Translations under genes and position numbers: made by a program
Shown: positions 1 through 7,765 of the stretch, one piece after another
Position numbering within the stretch: position 1 is the stretch's first letter
How the letters are laid out: each line of letters starts with the position of its first letter
Notes under the pieces: generated by a model
The model's input: only the letters and a program-made list of their open reading frames with translations
What the model was told of the DNA's origin: nothing
Databases searched by the model: none
DNA from: Larix sibirica
Lineage: Eukaryota; Streptophyta; Pinopsida; Pinales; Pinaceae
Assembly (NCBI GenBank): GCA_004151065.3
Contig: NWUY0300004075.1
Location: forward strand, 88,754-98,974
Direction of reading: 5' to 3'
Length of the DNA stretch: 10,221 nucleotides

Positions 1-2
1 GT

Positions 3-65
3 AGTGACGATGATGACGATGGCGACAATGACAATGAAAACAATGATGATGACAAAGACATTTGA
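3..65 (+). repeat. GAY trinucleotide tract / possible acidic protein tail
   Basis: The tract is an imperfect run of GAT, GAC and AAT triplets. From base 3 it stays open on the plus strand as Ser followed by Asp/Asn/Glu-rich residues (reading SDDDDDGDNDNENNDDDKDI) and stops at TGA 63-65. It could be the last 20 codons of a plus-strand gene or transposase with an acidic tail whose body lies outside the window. It could equally be a diverged trinucleotide microsatellite that happens to be open. Nothing in the window decides between these. If coding, it would be the only plus-strand coding sequence here. Confidence 0.4.
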
Positions 66-559
66 ACCTAAATTCTTAATCAATGATCAATTTACCAAAT
101 GTAGTCTCTCTCATCCATGCTCCATCAAGTTAAGCTTGACTATGGAATATTTTTTGCTAGTATGTTTCTACTAGTTTTATGACTTTCCCCTTTATCTATC
201 TCAAAAAAAAATTCCGAGGGAAAAAAATGTGCTTTCATTCAAGGAGAATAAAATATACAATTGATAGGTGCATAAGACAAATAAAATGTTCATCCAGAAT
301 GGGGACTTGAAAGAAGAACCAAACATAACATAGCCTCTACTTACAGACAATAGTTGGACATAAATCTTCTAAAAAACACTTTAAAAGAGTTATGTAATGA
401 TATTCATTTAGCTACAATAAAGGATTAGTACCTTTCAAAAAACATTGCTTCCACAACCGAAAAAGTGACAATATTCTAGCTCCCCACAAAAAACCTCTAG
501 AAATCTTCTAGAGTTGAGTTCGCTTGGCTTTGTAAATTACCATTAAAAAACTCTTTTGA
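66..559. other. AT-rich stretch, no gene seen
   Basis: No convincing ORF or RNA gene is visible on either strand. Two A-runs occur on the plus strand (about 203-211 and 223-229) and one short T-run (150-155). The 3' untranslated part of the minus-strand LINE should lie here, ending in a T-run on the plus strand. The only candidate, six T at 150-155, is too weak to fix the element's end, and I could not identify a target-site duplication. The boundary is therefore left open. Confidence 0.5.
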
Positions 560-569
560 CATGTAATAG

Positions 570-960
570 TTCTTGGAAGACCCATCCCTTGCTTGCATAG
601 AGAGTCTACCAGATTATTATTTTCTTGATATACATGTGTATATGTGATACTAAGGAATCTAAATGAGATTTGTCTCATCTATTTAGCAAGCTAATGAAGT
701 CCAGTACTTTGAACCTGTACCAGGTTGTTCATCCACTAAATTGTTATTAGGGAGTCACCAAGCACATGTATCTTGTGAATCCCTAAATATCCTTCATACA
801 CTTCAACATGTATAATATCACTCAAAATTATCCTAGATTATTTGTACCAAATCCCACATTTTCCATTAACTAAAAAACATGTGACTTAGAGAGATAAGCA
901 ACAAACCCTAGCCCCACAATTCTATTTTGGCCTTGACATGCCCTGTCAAAGAAAGTCCAT
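570..960 (-). pseudogene. LINE C-terminal RNase H domain (broken)
   Basis: RNase H would remove the RNA strand of the RNA:DNA hybrid during retrotransposition. In order along the minus strand I see FDRACQGQ (the position of the usual FDGA-type first catalytic Asp, codon 947-945), then GFGTNN followed by stops where the family has its catalytic Glu. HVLGDSLITI follows with the second Asp (codon 756-754), then ITYTHVYQENNNLVDSL with the last Asp (606-604). The last two Asp share a frame; the first lies in another, so at least one frameshift separates them. Spacing and motif order match the plant RVT_3-type RNase H found at the end of some plant LINEs. The Glu appears lost, and stops interrupt all frames. 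Confidence 0.65.
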
Positions 961-1030
961 GGATTATATTTATTAACTTGAAATTCCTCAACCATGAACA
1001 ATAATTTATACTCGGGATCTCCTTCTAATA

Positions 1031-1303
1031 TCAAATTAATCCAAGAACTCTTGCAACAGACACCACTGTGGGTAATGTCTTACCTTCAAATAATGCATAG
1101 TTTCGAGCTAGCCATAAGCTCCATATGGAAAGATAATACAATGCCCACAAGCCTTCCAAAAAATTGTATGGAACCGAGTCTCCTAGAAAAACATCCTTCA
1201 GACGCATACATGTCTCTCTCTCCTTCCAAATATGAATTGAATAAGTACAATGGATCATCAAACATAAGTTGGTTTCTTCATGGAGATAGCACGCAACACA
1301 TAT
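1031..1303 (-). pseudogene. LINE zf-RVT zinc-binding domain (fragment)
   Basis: On the minus strand the reading ICVACYLHEETNLCLMIHC gives a Cys-x2-Cys pair (codons 1300-1298 and 1291-1289), then the ET and a later His-Cys pair. IHIWKE and the tail IWSLWLARNYALFEGK follow. This is the zf-RVT pattern at the C-terminal side of plant LINE reverse transcriptases, including the characteristic W-x2-W-x2-RN run. In the family a His usually occupies the place where this copy has Cys in NLCLM, so the zinc site may be altered. The segment is open for 76 codons after an internal Met. It lies between the post-RT region and the RNase H, as expected. The plus-strand ORF over the same bases is its shadow. 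Confidence 0.8.
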
Positions 1304-1769
1304 TCTAGGCCCTATTTTCCCTCGTTTCTATGAAAGATACCAAGTTAGGAAAGAAATTGAGATTGCACACCACATAAATCATTTTCCTTTAATCGTGATT
1401 TAAATTTCCATATAGGTTTGTACCACCACTAAACAGATGCATTCACCTAGAAAACAAGATTTGATATCCTAATATCATTGTATAATTGCCTCCATGTTTG
1501 TTCCTGCTCCAAATTATCTCATCTGACCCCTTAGATATCTTGACATGTTCCCTCCCAAAATATTTGGTCAATCAATACCAACAAAGTGCCCACTCTCCAT
1601 CCAACCTAATGTCCCTCAGATCCGACCAACCTTTCTTCTAGAGGGAATTATTTGCAACATTTTTAGGAAAGCGTGGCTCGACCAATTTTCCTAACGTAGC
1701 CATCCAAATCAATAGGAAAAAATATTCCTAGAGCATCCCATAATTGCATCAACCCCAACTCGAACTCGA
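1304..1769 (-). pseudogene. LINE region between post-RT and zf-RVT, heavily decayed
   Basis: Position alone assigns this stretch to the LINE ORF2. It lies between two recognisable parts of the same element, and the distance fits the poorly conserved segment that precedes zf-RVT in plant LINEs. All three minus-strand frames carry frequent stops, and I can recognise only short scraps. No other feature is visible here on either strand. Confidence 0.55.
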
Positions 1770-2400
1770 GCCTCATTCGATACCTTCCATTCTAGATAAG
1801 GTCATAGGGTCAAGAATGATAAGATGATGTCCTTCAACTGATTCAATACATTTTGTATTGATTCGCATTCCTTGTGGATCCAATCTATTTTTGACCCAGG
1901 TTCCATATACCTTTGTTGTAAAACTTATCTCCATCGACAATCTTTTATTTGAGATAAACAAAGGGATTTTGTAGCCAATAATTTCTCAAACAAGTGAGGT
2001 TTTATGACCCCCCAACCACCCAATGATTTTGCACATGACATATTTTTCCACCATAGCCAATGAATACCTTTGGAGATCCCATCACCCTTCCACAATAAAT
2101 TATAGTAGCAACAACAGATATTCTCCATTGTGCCCTTTGGAATATGTGCTAGGGTATTCCATTAGACTGGTATTGCATCCAAAAATTATTTAACTCGTAC
2201 CAAACATCTACCTCTAGCCTTAACCAACAGTTGCATTGGAGAAAGATATTTTTTTCCACCTTCGAGACTAACCATTCCCAATATTTTTTCCATTTTCATT
2301 TAACTTAAAACTAAAGCCAAAATACTTAATCTCCATAATTAGATCATGTTGTTGATAAGTAAGGAGTCTACCCAAACATAATGTGATCTCTGAGTTCAAA
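1770..2400 (-). pseudogene. LINE post-RT region (thumb and connection, broken)
   Basis: The segment downstream of the polymerase core is readable in pieces. KYFGFSFKL at about 2320-2300 corresponds to the YLG-type motif after the catalytic box. A GR..LV..V stretch and AIP follow in shifting frames. The clearest piece is 2128-1925, with LLWKG, GIHWLWWKN and GGWGVIKPHLFEKLLATK, the conserved Trp/Gly-rich signature of plant LINE ORF2. From about 1961 to 1773 the next segment (RLSMEISFTTKVYGTWVKN) continues in a different frame, so a frameshift lies near 1940. The region is not functional as it stands. Confidence 0.8.
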
Positions 2401-2499
2401 CTTGAGGAATAAATTATTTATTTCACTTCATTGTATTCCATTATTGTTCTACTACTAAAAAATAACAAGGCTTCATGGATATTCAATCCTTACCAAGGG

Positions 2500-3110
2500 G
2501 AAAGAAAGCAAAACATGAGCATTTCATTCACAAAAATGAGATGCATTAAGGCTTCTCGTCCAAAGAAAACAACTTGAATTTGTCTAGTTTGTTTCCTTCC
2601 CTTATTGGCCTACTCAAGACCTCAAGTACTGATAGAAAAAGGTGATAGAGGACATCCTTGATGAATTCTTCTCATTGCTTTAAAAAAAGTGGATGCCACT
2701 CCATTCATTAGACAATATAAAGAGGACATCGGTATGTAGCTCATAATCCATCTAACAAGTGGCATTGAGACCCCAACATGCAATAACATGAACCTAAGAT
2801 AAGGTCATGATACATTGTCAAAGGCCTTTGAGAGATCTAATTTTATAACCATTGAAGGATTACTTGATCATTTTATAGAATGAGGCCCTTGTTGGGGTGT
2901 TCCCACTGCATCATGTATTTTCCTTGAATAAATCCAAACATCTCATTTGTAATGTACTCAAAGAGAAAGGGTTTTAATCTCAAAGCGATAGTTTTGGAAA
3001 CTATTTTATACAAACGGTTACAGAGTGATGTTGATTGAAAATCATCATAAGATGACGAACAATCCACCTTTGGAATCATGGTTAGGAAATTTGCATTTAG
3101 ATGTCCCAAA
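2500..3110 (-). pseudogene. LINE reverse transcriptase core (broken)
   Basis: This is the RNA-dependent DNA polymerase domain of LINE ORF2. In order I read: FLTMIPKV and SLCNRLYKIVSKTIALRLKP then FGFIQGK (3090-2910, fingers); VIKLDLSKAFDN (about 2849-2814), holding the first catalytic Asp in the palm; IHQGCPLSPF (2666-2637), the G-x-x-Q-G-x-PLSP motif; and LIFVNEMLMF (2540-2511), where the family has (F/Y)ADD. The second and third catalytic Asp are therefore replaced by Asn and Glu. From 2852 to 2508 these motifs share one frame, but stops interrupt it (for example 2807-2805 and 2624-2622). The fingers lie in another frame. The polymerase is dead. Confidence 0.87.
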
Positions 3111-3189
3111 GCCTACCCATTAACCTTATTTCCTCGACTACCATGACTAGGTCCTGACCAAGCATATCAAAGTTCTAATTCAAGAAAAA

Positions 3190-3720
3190 ATTCATTCGGC
3201 CAACTGTCAGGAATGGGACTTTTGTTCTTCTCAAGTGACTTTATAACACTACTCATATCCTCTAAAGTAATTGTAACGTAATGTTCTTTGTGATCCTCCT
3301 AATTAATCTTGTGGGGAAAAGTGCAATTACCTTGAGAATGTCCGCCAAGTTTTCTCATTCTAGATCCATATATAAATTGTGGAAGTGCTGGACTCCCATA
3401 TCTTCCATCCCTCGAAAACCATGAACCAATGAGCCATTTGAATCCTAAAGATCCCATATGTTTTCTTGTTCTTCTTGAAGTTGGAAAATGAATGAAATTT
3501 TTTAGTATTGTTGTTACCTGCTTCAATCCAAATGGCCCTTCTCTTCAAACGCTAATGGTTTTCCTTATCCAACAACATACATCCTCTCTTAGTTTCCATC
3601 CTCTTCAACTCTACCACCTTGTCACCAATCACTATTCTACTATCATATTTCCTTGATAACTCTTCCAAAGGTTGTTCTAACTCTCCTTATTTTGTGTCCA
3701 TGTCATTAAAGCAATGTAGG
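3190..3720 (-). pseudogene. LINE linker between endonuclease and RT (broken)
   Basis: In the minus strand RRAIWIEAGNNNTKKFH (3542-3492) matches the W-(L/I)-x2-G-(D/N)-x-NT-x-FFH motif that precedes reverse transcriptase in plant LINE ORF2. Upstream (about 3660-3560) is a charged helical stretch typical of the linker. Downstream (about 3260-3190) is EDMSSVIKSLEKNKSPIPDSW, read in short pieces, equivalent to the conserved K-x-PGPDG block. The second Gly-like positions are substituted. Several frames are needed to follow it. Recognisable sequence stops near 3720, taken as the 5' truncation point of the element. Confidence 0.7.
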
Positions 3721-4270
3721 TAATAACCAAATAGAAAATTATCGAAATCAATGGATAATACCAATCGCATAAAATGCAAGGTAGGAATGGATAACGGAGA
3801 AGCCCCAAGGGTGAAAACTCCATTTGTATTGAGAAATCATATGTGGGTCAGTGGTATCCTAATTATATAAGCAAAAACCATGTATCGAGATGTACGGATT
3901 TGAAATACTCATTTACATTAACAAAAATTGAATAAAGGAACCACGAGGAACCAATCGAGACTTCTTTTTTGGAACTCATCCTAGCAGAATAAAGAACAAT
4001 GAACCCTTTCATATTCAGGATTACATGCATATATACAAATATGAGGGATGCTTAAGTTCATGTCCACTGCATTTCAGTTACAAAGAAGCACTTGCACTTG
4101 ATTGAGAAGAACACTCATTTTATTTCCATCTGTTGGCTAGGAAAAGATGACAAGACTCTACTTTCACATCGATGGCATCTTCTCGATGCCTTTTGACTAT
4201 TCAAAATGTTAGTTGACATGTGTTCCAATCATCAAATGTTGCAGGTCATGTATGATGAATGTTGTAGAAA
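3721..4270. other. Anonymous intergenic stretch
   Basis: No ORF of note, retroelement motif or RNA gene is visible on either strand. The stretch separates the 5'-truncated end of one LINE from the 3' side of another, so it may be older host sequence into which both inserted. A TATATAAG-like string near 3865 is not linked to any ORF. A small perfect hairpin at 4174-4190 is listed separately. Confidence 0.5.
4174..4190. repeat. Small inverted repeat (6-bp stem, 5-nt loop)
   Basis: GGCATC (4174-4179) pairs perfectly with GATGCC (4185-4190) around a TTCTC loop, followed by four T. It is short enough to arise by chance in AT-rich DNA, and no transcript is implied. A structured terminator is not expected in this eukaryotic context. 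Confidence 0.4.
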
Positions 4271-4424
4271 TTGTGTGAGTCGACTAATTCAATGGATAGA
4301 CTTATCCATAGAGTCAATTGAGTCATTGGATCAACTGAGATATGACCAAGGATTTAACTACGACTAAGCACTAGTCAATGGTGCCAATCGAGTCTTGGAA
4401 TGGATCAGGATGGGATAGGATGTT
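4271..4424. repeat. GAGTC-rich degenerate direct repeats
   Basis: GAGTC occurs four times in about 120 bases (near 4277, 4312, 4321 and 4391). It is often followed by AATT or ATTGG-like sequence, with the best local tandem in GAGTCAATTGAGTCATTGG. Related CAATCGAG strings lie near 3949 and 4384. The array is diverged and no fixed monomer length can be read. It abuts the point where recognisable LINE coding sequence stops (about 4425). It may be a remnant of a satellite, of an RTE-type tail, or simple coincidence. Confidence 0.4.
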
Positions 4425-4834
4425 TTACCTTTTATTTTGAGATTATAATTTATAAAATTATTTTGAATTTGCTCTATCATTATCTTCAATTCTATAGAGA
4501 TGTTGCATCCCCAAAGTTCACAACCATATACAATAATAGGAGTGATGAAATTCAGAAAGTGGTATTTCTTTCTATTCCAAAGAGAATGGTCCATTGATTT
4601 ACAATTATTTTCAATTCCATAATAATTTTTCCACCTTCTATTTACCCTTTTCTCAATTTTATAGTTCAATTTAATCTTGTTATGAAGATCGATTCTCAAA
4701 TACTTGTATGAAATTACTTCCTCCAAGATGTTGTTGCCATGCGTGAAATTAGTGTAAGTGATCCTTTTGAATGCGATGATCATAACCATTTTATTTAGTG
4801 TTAATAACCATACCCGTAGTACAGAAAAAATCAT
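4425..4834 (-). pseudogene. RTE-type LINE C-terminal region, still open
   Basis: This is the longest ORF in the window, 156 codons from an internal Met at 4834. It follows directly after the degraded catalytic box. Recognisable pieces are VMIIAFKRITY, SYKYLRIDLHNK (the YLG-type motif with Gly changed to Arg), KRVNRRWKNYYGIENNCKS, TPIIVYGCELWGC and EQIQNNFINYNLKIKGKT. This is the thumb and C-terminal extension of plant RTE-type reverse transcriptases, with the conserved YGCE(V/L)WGC block intact. Similarity ends at about residue 137 (SYPIL). The last 20 codons to the stop at 4364 read through unrelated GAGTC-rich DNA. The ORF has no initiation context of its own and is a fragment, not a gene. 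Confidence 0.82.
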
Positions 4835-4879
4835 TTATAACTTTTAGTTGCTTATTGATAACCATACCCCTCACCATTA

Positions 4880-5690
4880 GAAAAATATCATTTGTCTAAA
4901 GAAGAAGGATGCTGACTATACAAGCTATAGTTGTGTTGACATAGCGTAGTTATTCTAAACAAACATCTAACTTGTAAATGTATATATCAAAATGGATTGG
5001 GGAGAAGGGTCAACCTTGATTCACTCCTCTATTAGAATTAATTTTTGTTTACCAACACCCAATGTTCCTAAATGTGGCAATAACATTCTCATACAACCTT
5101 ATCGCAACAACTTTGAACTCAAAAAGAACTTTTAGTTGTTCTAATATATCCAAAAGGTTAATTATGGGCATGGTGTCATATGTTTTTCTAAAATTGATGA
5201 AGCAACAAAAAATATGGTTTTATTAGTGTAGAAAACATCCACAATGATCCCAAGCATAACAAGGAGGTCCATCGTTGAATGATAACTCGTAAATCTAGCT
5301 CGACCTTTAGCTCTTTTTTGTGACTTTATATCCATGTGTTGATCTTGATTTCTAGAATAATTCCAAATAGCCTAGATAAAAGTGGACTAATCATAATGGT
5401 ACTATAATTAGAGGGATTTTTTTATCTTTGTTTTTATAAAAAGGAACAATGGGTCTTTGAGTCCAAGGTTTAGGGAAACCCTACTTAATTTTTAAATTTT
5501 AGAAGTTGTGGATGTGATGGGTGTGGATAGGCCAAATAAATTTTAAGATTTTTGCTTGGTATGATTTGATGTCCTTAGATTTCTCTTTTGCACGTCACTT
5601 AACCCAAACTCTTTGTCTTCTAAAGAAATATTTTTCCTCTATATAAATAGTTTTAATTCTATTCATGCTATCATGGGATTTATAAATCTT
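4880..5690 (-). pseudogene. RTE-type LINE reverse transcriptase core (broken)
   Basis: Reading down the minus strand I find the pre-RT block EDKEFGLSDVQKR (about 5627-5589), a proline-rich PKPWTQ-like block near 5465, and then RARFTSYHSTMD (about 5304-5269). CCFINFRKTYDTMP (5212-5171) follows, whose Asp at 5177-5175 is the first catalytic residue. Next come YENVIATFRNIG-type sequence near 5090 and VNQG*PFSP (about 5025-5000), where the usual Cys codon is TGA. The catalytic box reads LLL*TND (about 4907-4887) where the family has YADD, so Tyr is a stop and the first Asp of the pair is Asn. At least three frames are needed. It cannot make an active polymerase. Confidence 0.8.
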
Positions 5691-5872
5691 TTAAAGGTAC
5701 AAATTCCACTCCCTCAATGGAATCTTATTGATTCCTTTAGTTTTATGCGATAGAATTTTCCTCCAAAATTACTTGGAATCTAGTATAAAGAAGTGTACAA
5801 GGATTTTTTTTTGTTGTTAAATATATTTATATAGTGTCTGTTTCCTTTTAATTAGAGCTTGGTGGGTGGGGA

Positions 5873-5892
5873 TGTGTGTGTATCTATCTATC
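5873..5892. repeat. Compound microsatellite (TG)n(TATC)3
   Basis: A short TG run (5873-5880) passes directly into three TATC units (5881-5892). A G-rich GGTGGGTGGGG stretch precedes it. It is a simple-sequence repeat with no visible link to a gene and could vary in length between individuals. Confidence 0.7.
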
Positions 5893-5973
5893 TTTCGTTT
5901 TTTCCATTTTATATTTCTCATTGTTATGGAAACAACATAGACCCAAACATAAAAAAACAAAAACAAATATTGA

Positions 5974-6015
5974 CTATAGAATTATTATTATTATTACAAT
6001 ATATGTAGTCTATAG
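5974..6015. repeat. (ATT)5 microsatellite inside a 7-bp inverted repeat
   Basis: Five ATT units run from 5981 to 5995. CTATAGA at 5974-5980 and TCTATAG at 6009-6015 are exact inverted copies flanking the run. The arms are partly palindromic themselves and AT-rich, so the arrangement may be chance. Confidence 0.5.
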
Positions 6016-6214
6016 ATTAAAAACAATTACAAGACCAAATTCATAGAAAAACAATGTAAACTCTTATTATAATTTCCAATTTTTACTTAATTCAATGATT
6101 ATCTAAATAGTTCCTAGACATTGGAGTTTATGTACCTTATTTCCATTTTAGATTACTTAAGTAAAAAATCCATTTAACATCACAGGGTGAATCCATGAAG
6201 ATGGGTAACACTTT

Positions 6215-6215
6215 N
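6215..6215. other. Undetermined base (N)
   Basis: This is the only ambiguous base in the window. It sits two bases from a hairpin (6217-6236) and about at the point where composition shifts from AT-rich to markedly more G+C-rich. It may mark a sequencing problem in a structured site, or a consensus disagreement between repeat copies. Confidence 0.9.
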
Positions 6216-6216
6216 T

Positions 6217-6236
6217 GTGGCTCACCCTCGAGCCAC
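6217..6236. repeat. Perfect hairpin just past the stop of the 6238-9059 ORF
   Basis: GTGGCTC (6217-6223) pairs exactly with GAGCCAC (6230-6236) around ACCCTC. On the minus strand it begins one base after the TGA stop at 6240-6238. A second, overlapping 7-bp inverted pair is AGGGTGA (6184-6190) with TCACCCT (6222-6228). Two alternative pairings sharing an arm could be a structured 3' end of a retroelement transcript, or chance. Confidence 0.5.
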
Positions 6237-6237
6237 C

Positions 6238-7391
6238 TCAGCTAAACACCTCTGGTGCATTCACCTGCTGCTTGAACTCATCATATGCATTTTTTATTTG
6301 GTCAACCACTTCCTTCATTGATGCTCTAAGCTGTGTACATTCTTCTACCTACTGGTCTGTTGGGTGCTCACAATTTTTCTATTGTGCCTCCTCCACTTGC
6401 TGTTTGACCTGTTCCATTACTTCCATTACCCGTACTACAAGAACTTCTGCTTTTGTCTGGAGCTCGTCCAAATGTGTGGCCCTTCGTTGTTTCCTTTCGC
6501 GTGCCTTGGTTACGTGTTGTTGAATTCATTTTAATTCCGCATCCTTTGTCATCTGTATTAGTGGGGGCATCACTTTGATCGATCCCTTCAAGGATTCCTG
6601 TTGCGCTTTTGCTTCGCTGAGTTGTGCCTTCAGCTCAGTTAGCTAGTTGTCCTGGACTACACTTCCCCAAAACTCGGTGACTCCCTTGGTAACTGTCTGG
6701 ACTGCATTCTCCATATCCAGGATCTCTCTCATGGCTTCTTTGATTGCGATATGCCGATTCTGAATTTGTTCTGGCGATGTGTTGGATATTGCTTTAGCCT
6801 GGAGCTTTGTATTTTCTTTCCTTATCTCGGTGAGAGCCACTCCTAATGTAACAACTTTATCTTATGGGGGTACATCATGATCTAGCTCTGCATGTTCACA
6901 TGCCTTCGTAAGCGTTCTTTCTATGTAGATTCGTTCCTCTATAGCCTTCTCTTTCTCGGCTAGTGTTGTGGCTTTCTCTTCTTGGAGACGTTGTGCCTCC
7001 ATCTCACTGGTGCACATTTTCTGCTTATAATCGACCATCTTGTTATGCATCGTGGCTTCGCGGTCGTGGATCTCTGCACTTGTTGCGACTTGAATCCGGT
7101 GTCATGTCAAAATTGGTAGTAAATTGAAGTTGACCATGATTAAGTCGAACTTCCTTAACTCTAGGTCCATGGCCTGATCACATGTTCTCATGGCATGTGG
7201 TTCTATTTGTACTATCCTCGGTTGTGTGTTGACTTCTACTTTGACTCTTGGTGTCAGTAAGCTCTTTTGAAAATCCCCGTGGGGAACACTCGAGTTTATG
7301 ACTACATCAGTTAGTGTACATAATAATTGGTTGATCTGCTTGAAGTGTTCGGTGTAGTGTTGTGTGACCTTCGCACGGTTACCTTCCACAC
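6238..7391 (-). other. Coiled-coil C-terminal half of the broken ORF
   Basis: From about 7391 to the TGA at 6240-6238 a single frame of about 384 codons holds despite six stops (7104, 6864, 6645, 6528, 6381, 6351). It is rich in Gln, Glu, Lys and Ala with heptad-like spacing. Examples are RLQEEKATTLAEKEKAIEER (about 6990-6931), LTELKAQLSEAKAQQESLKG (6639-6580), LDELQTKAEVLVVRVMEVME and VDQIKNAYDEFKQQV at the end. No zinc knuckle, catalytic motif or membrane segment is visible. Long coiled coils suit self-assembly or a structural role, which is inference. Plus-strand ORFs at 6272-6523 and 7327-7548 are shadows of it. Confidence 0.65.
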
Positions 7392-7765
7392 CTCCACTAT
7401 TTTCTCCAAGAACCTGTCAACTTGCTCCGCAGTAAGACCACCCCATGTGCTCCCTTCACCACGGTCCATTCTGTGCTTTTTCCTCGTCTCCTCATGTTGT
7501 GCCTCCAGCTCTGAATCTATCGGAGTGACTGAAGAAGTACCATTATAACTGGACCTATGCGACTGTTCATTCGCATGATCATCTCTGCTGCACCTTGTTG
7601 TATACTAACTGAATTCTTATCTTCTTCTGACTAATTTTCCTATGGGTCTTCATGATTTGATAGATCCTTCTCTGTGACTGAGACTTTCCATTTTGTCGGC
7701 CATCCCTTTATGATGTTGTCTAGGTCTTCGTCAGTGATCTTGTACCATGTCGGTAAGCAGTTCTT

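Larger units (their letters stand above)
560..3720 (-). mobile_element. Degraded, 5'-truncated plant L1-type LINE
   Basis: This is a non-LTR retrotransposon read from high to low coordinates. The order of recognisable parts is: the endonuclease-RT linker (3690-3190), reverse transcriptase (about 3110-2500), post-RT region (2400-1770), zf-RVT zinc domain (1303-1031) and RNase H (960-570). This is the order expected of ORF2 in plant L1 LINEs that carry a C-terminal RNase H. The apurinic endonuclease and ORF1 are absent, so the copy is 5' truncated near 3720, as is usual for target-primed reverse transcription. Numerous stops and frameshifts show it is long dead. Family placement rests on reading motifs by eye, not on a search; the exact ends are approximate. 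Confidence 0.85.
4425..5690 (-). mobile_element. Degraded RTE-type LINE fragment
   Basis: This is a second non-LTR retrotransposon, unlike the L1-type copy at 560-3720. It covers, from high to low coordinates, the pre-RT region (EDKEFGLSDVQKR near 5620), a KPWTQ-like and PIVP block (near 5460), RT palm, G-x-x-QG-x-P block, catalytic box and a long C-terminal region. Its spacing and wording resemble plant RTE-clade elements. The endonuclease is missing upstream, and the last part of the C-terminus is cut off near 4425, so it is truncated at both ends. Stops and frameshifts are frequent except in the 4834-4364 segment. Clade assignment is from memory of the family's look and needs a search. Confidence 0.78.
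5691..6214. other. AT-rich stretch with microsatellites, no gene
   Basis: No ORF of note is visible on either strand. It holds long T- and A-rich runs, a TG then TATC microsatellite and an ATT microsatellite, listed separately. The 5' flank of the RTE-type LINE ends somewhere in its first part. The 3' untranslated region and any 3' LTR of the element at higher coordinates would be expected in its last part. I see neither a polypurine tract nor a TG...CA terminal repeat there. Confidence 0.5.

Noticed and set aside
203-229. A-runs that could be a LINE poly(A) tail
   Set aside because: They are on the plus strand at the 3' side of a minus-strand LINE, where a T-run would be expected. They cannot be this element's tail.
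994-1308. 104-codon plus-strand ORF
   Set aside because: It is antisense to the zf-RVT domain of the minus-strand LINE, which has the recognisable Cys/His and Trp motifs.
3299-3526. 75-codon minus-strand ORF overlapping the LINE linker
   Set aside because: Its first part is a frame-shifted reading of the GNNNTKKFH motif. The overlapping frame carries the motif. Its later part may pick up linker sequence after a frameshift, so it is treated as part of the LINE and not as a gene.
5469-5483. TTTAGGG followed by AAACCCTA, like inverted plant telomere repeats
   Set aside because: It is the reverse complement of the conserved proline-containing block of the RTE-type RT and is explained by coding sequence. 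There is no repetition.
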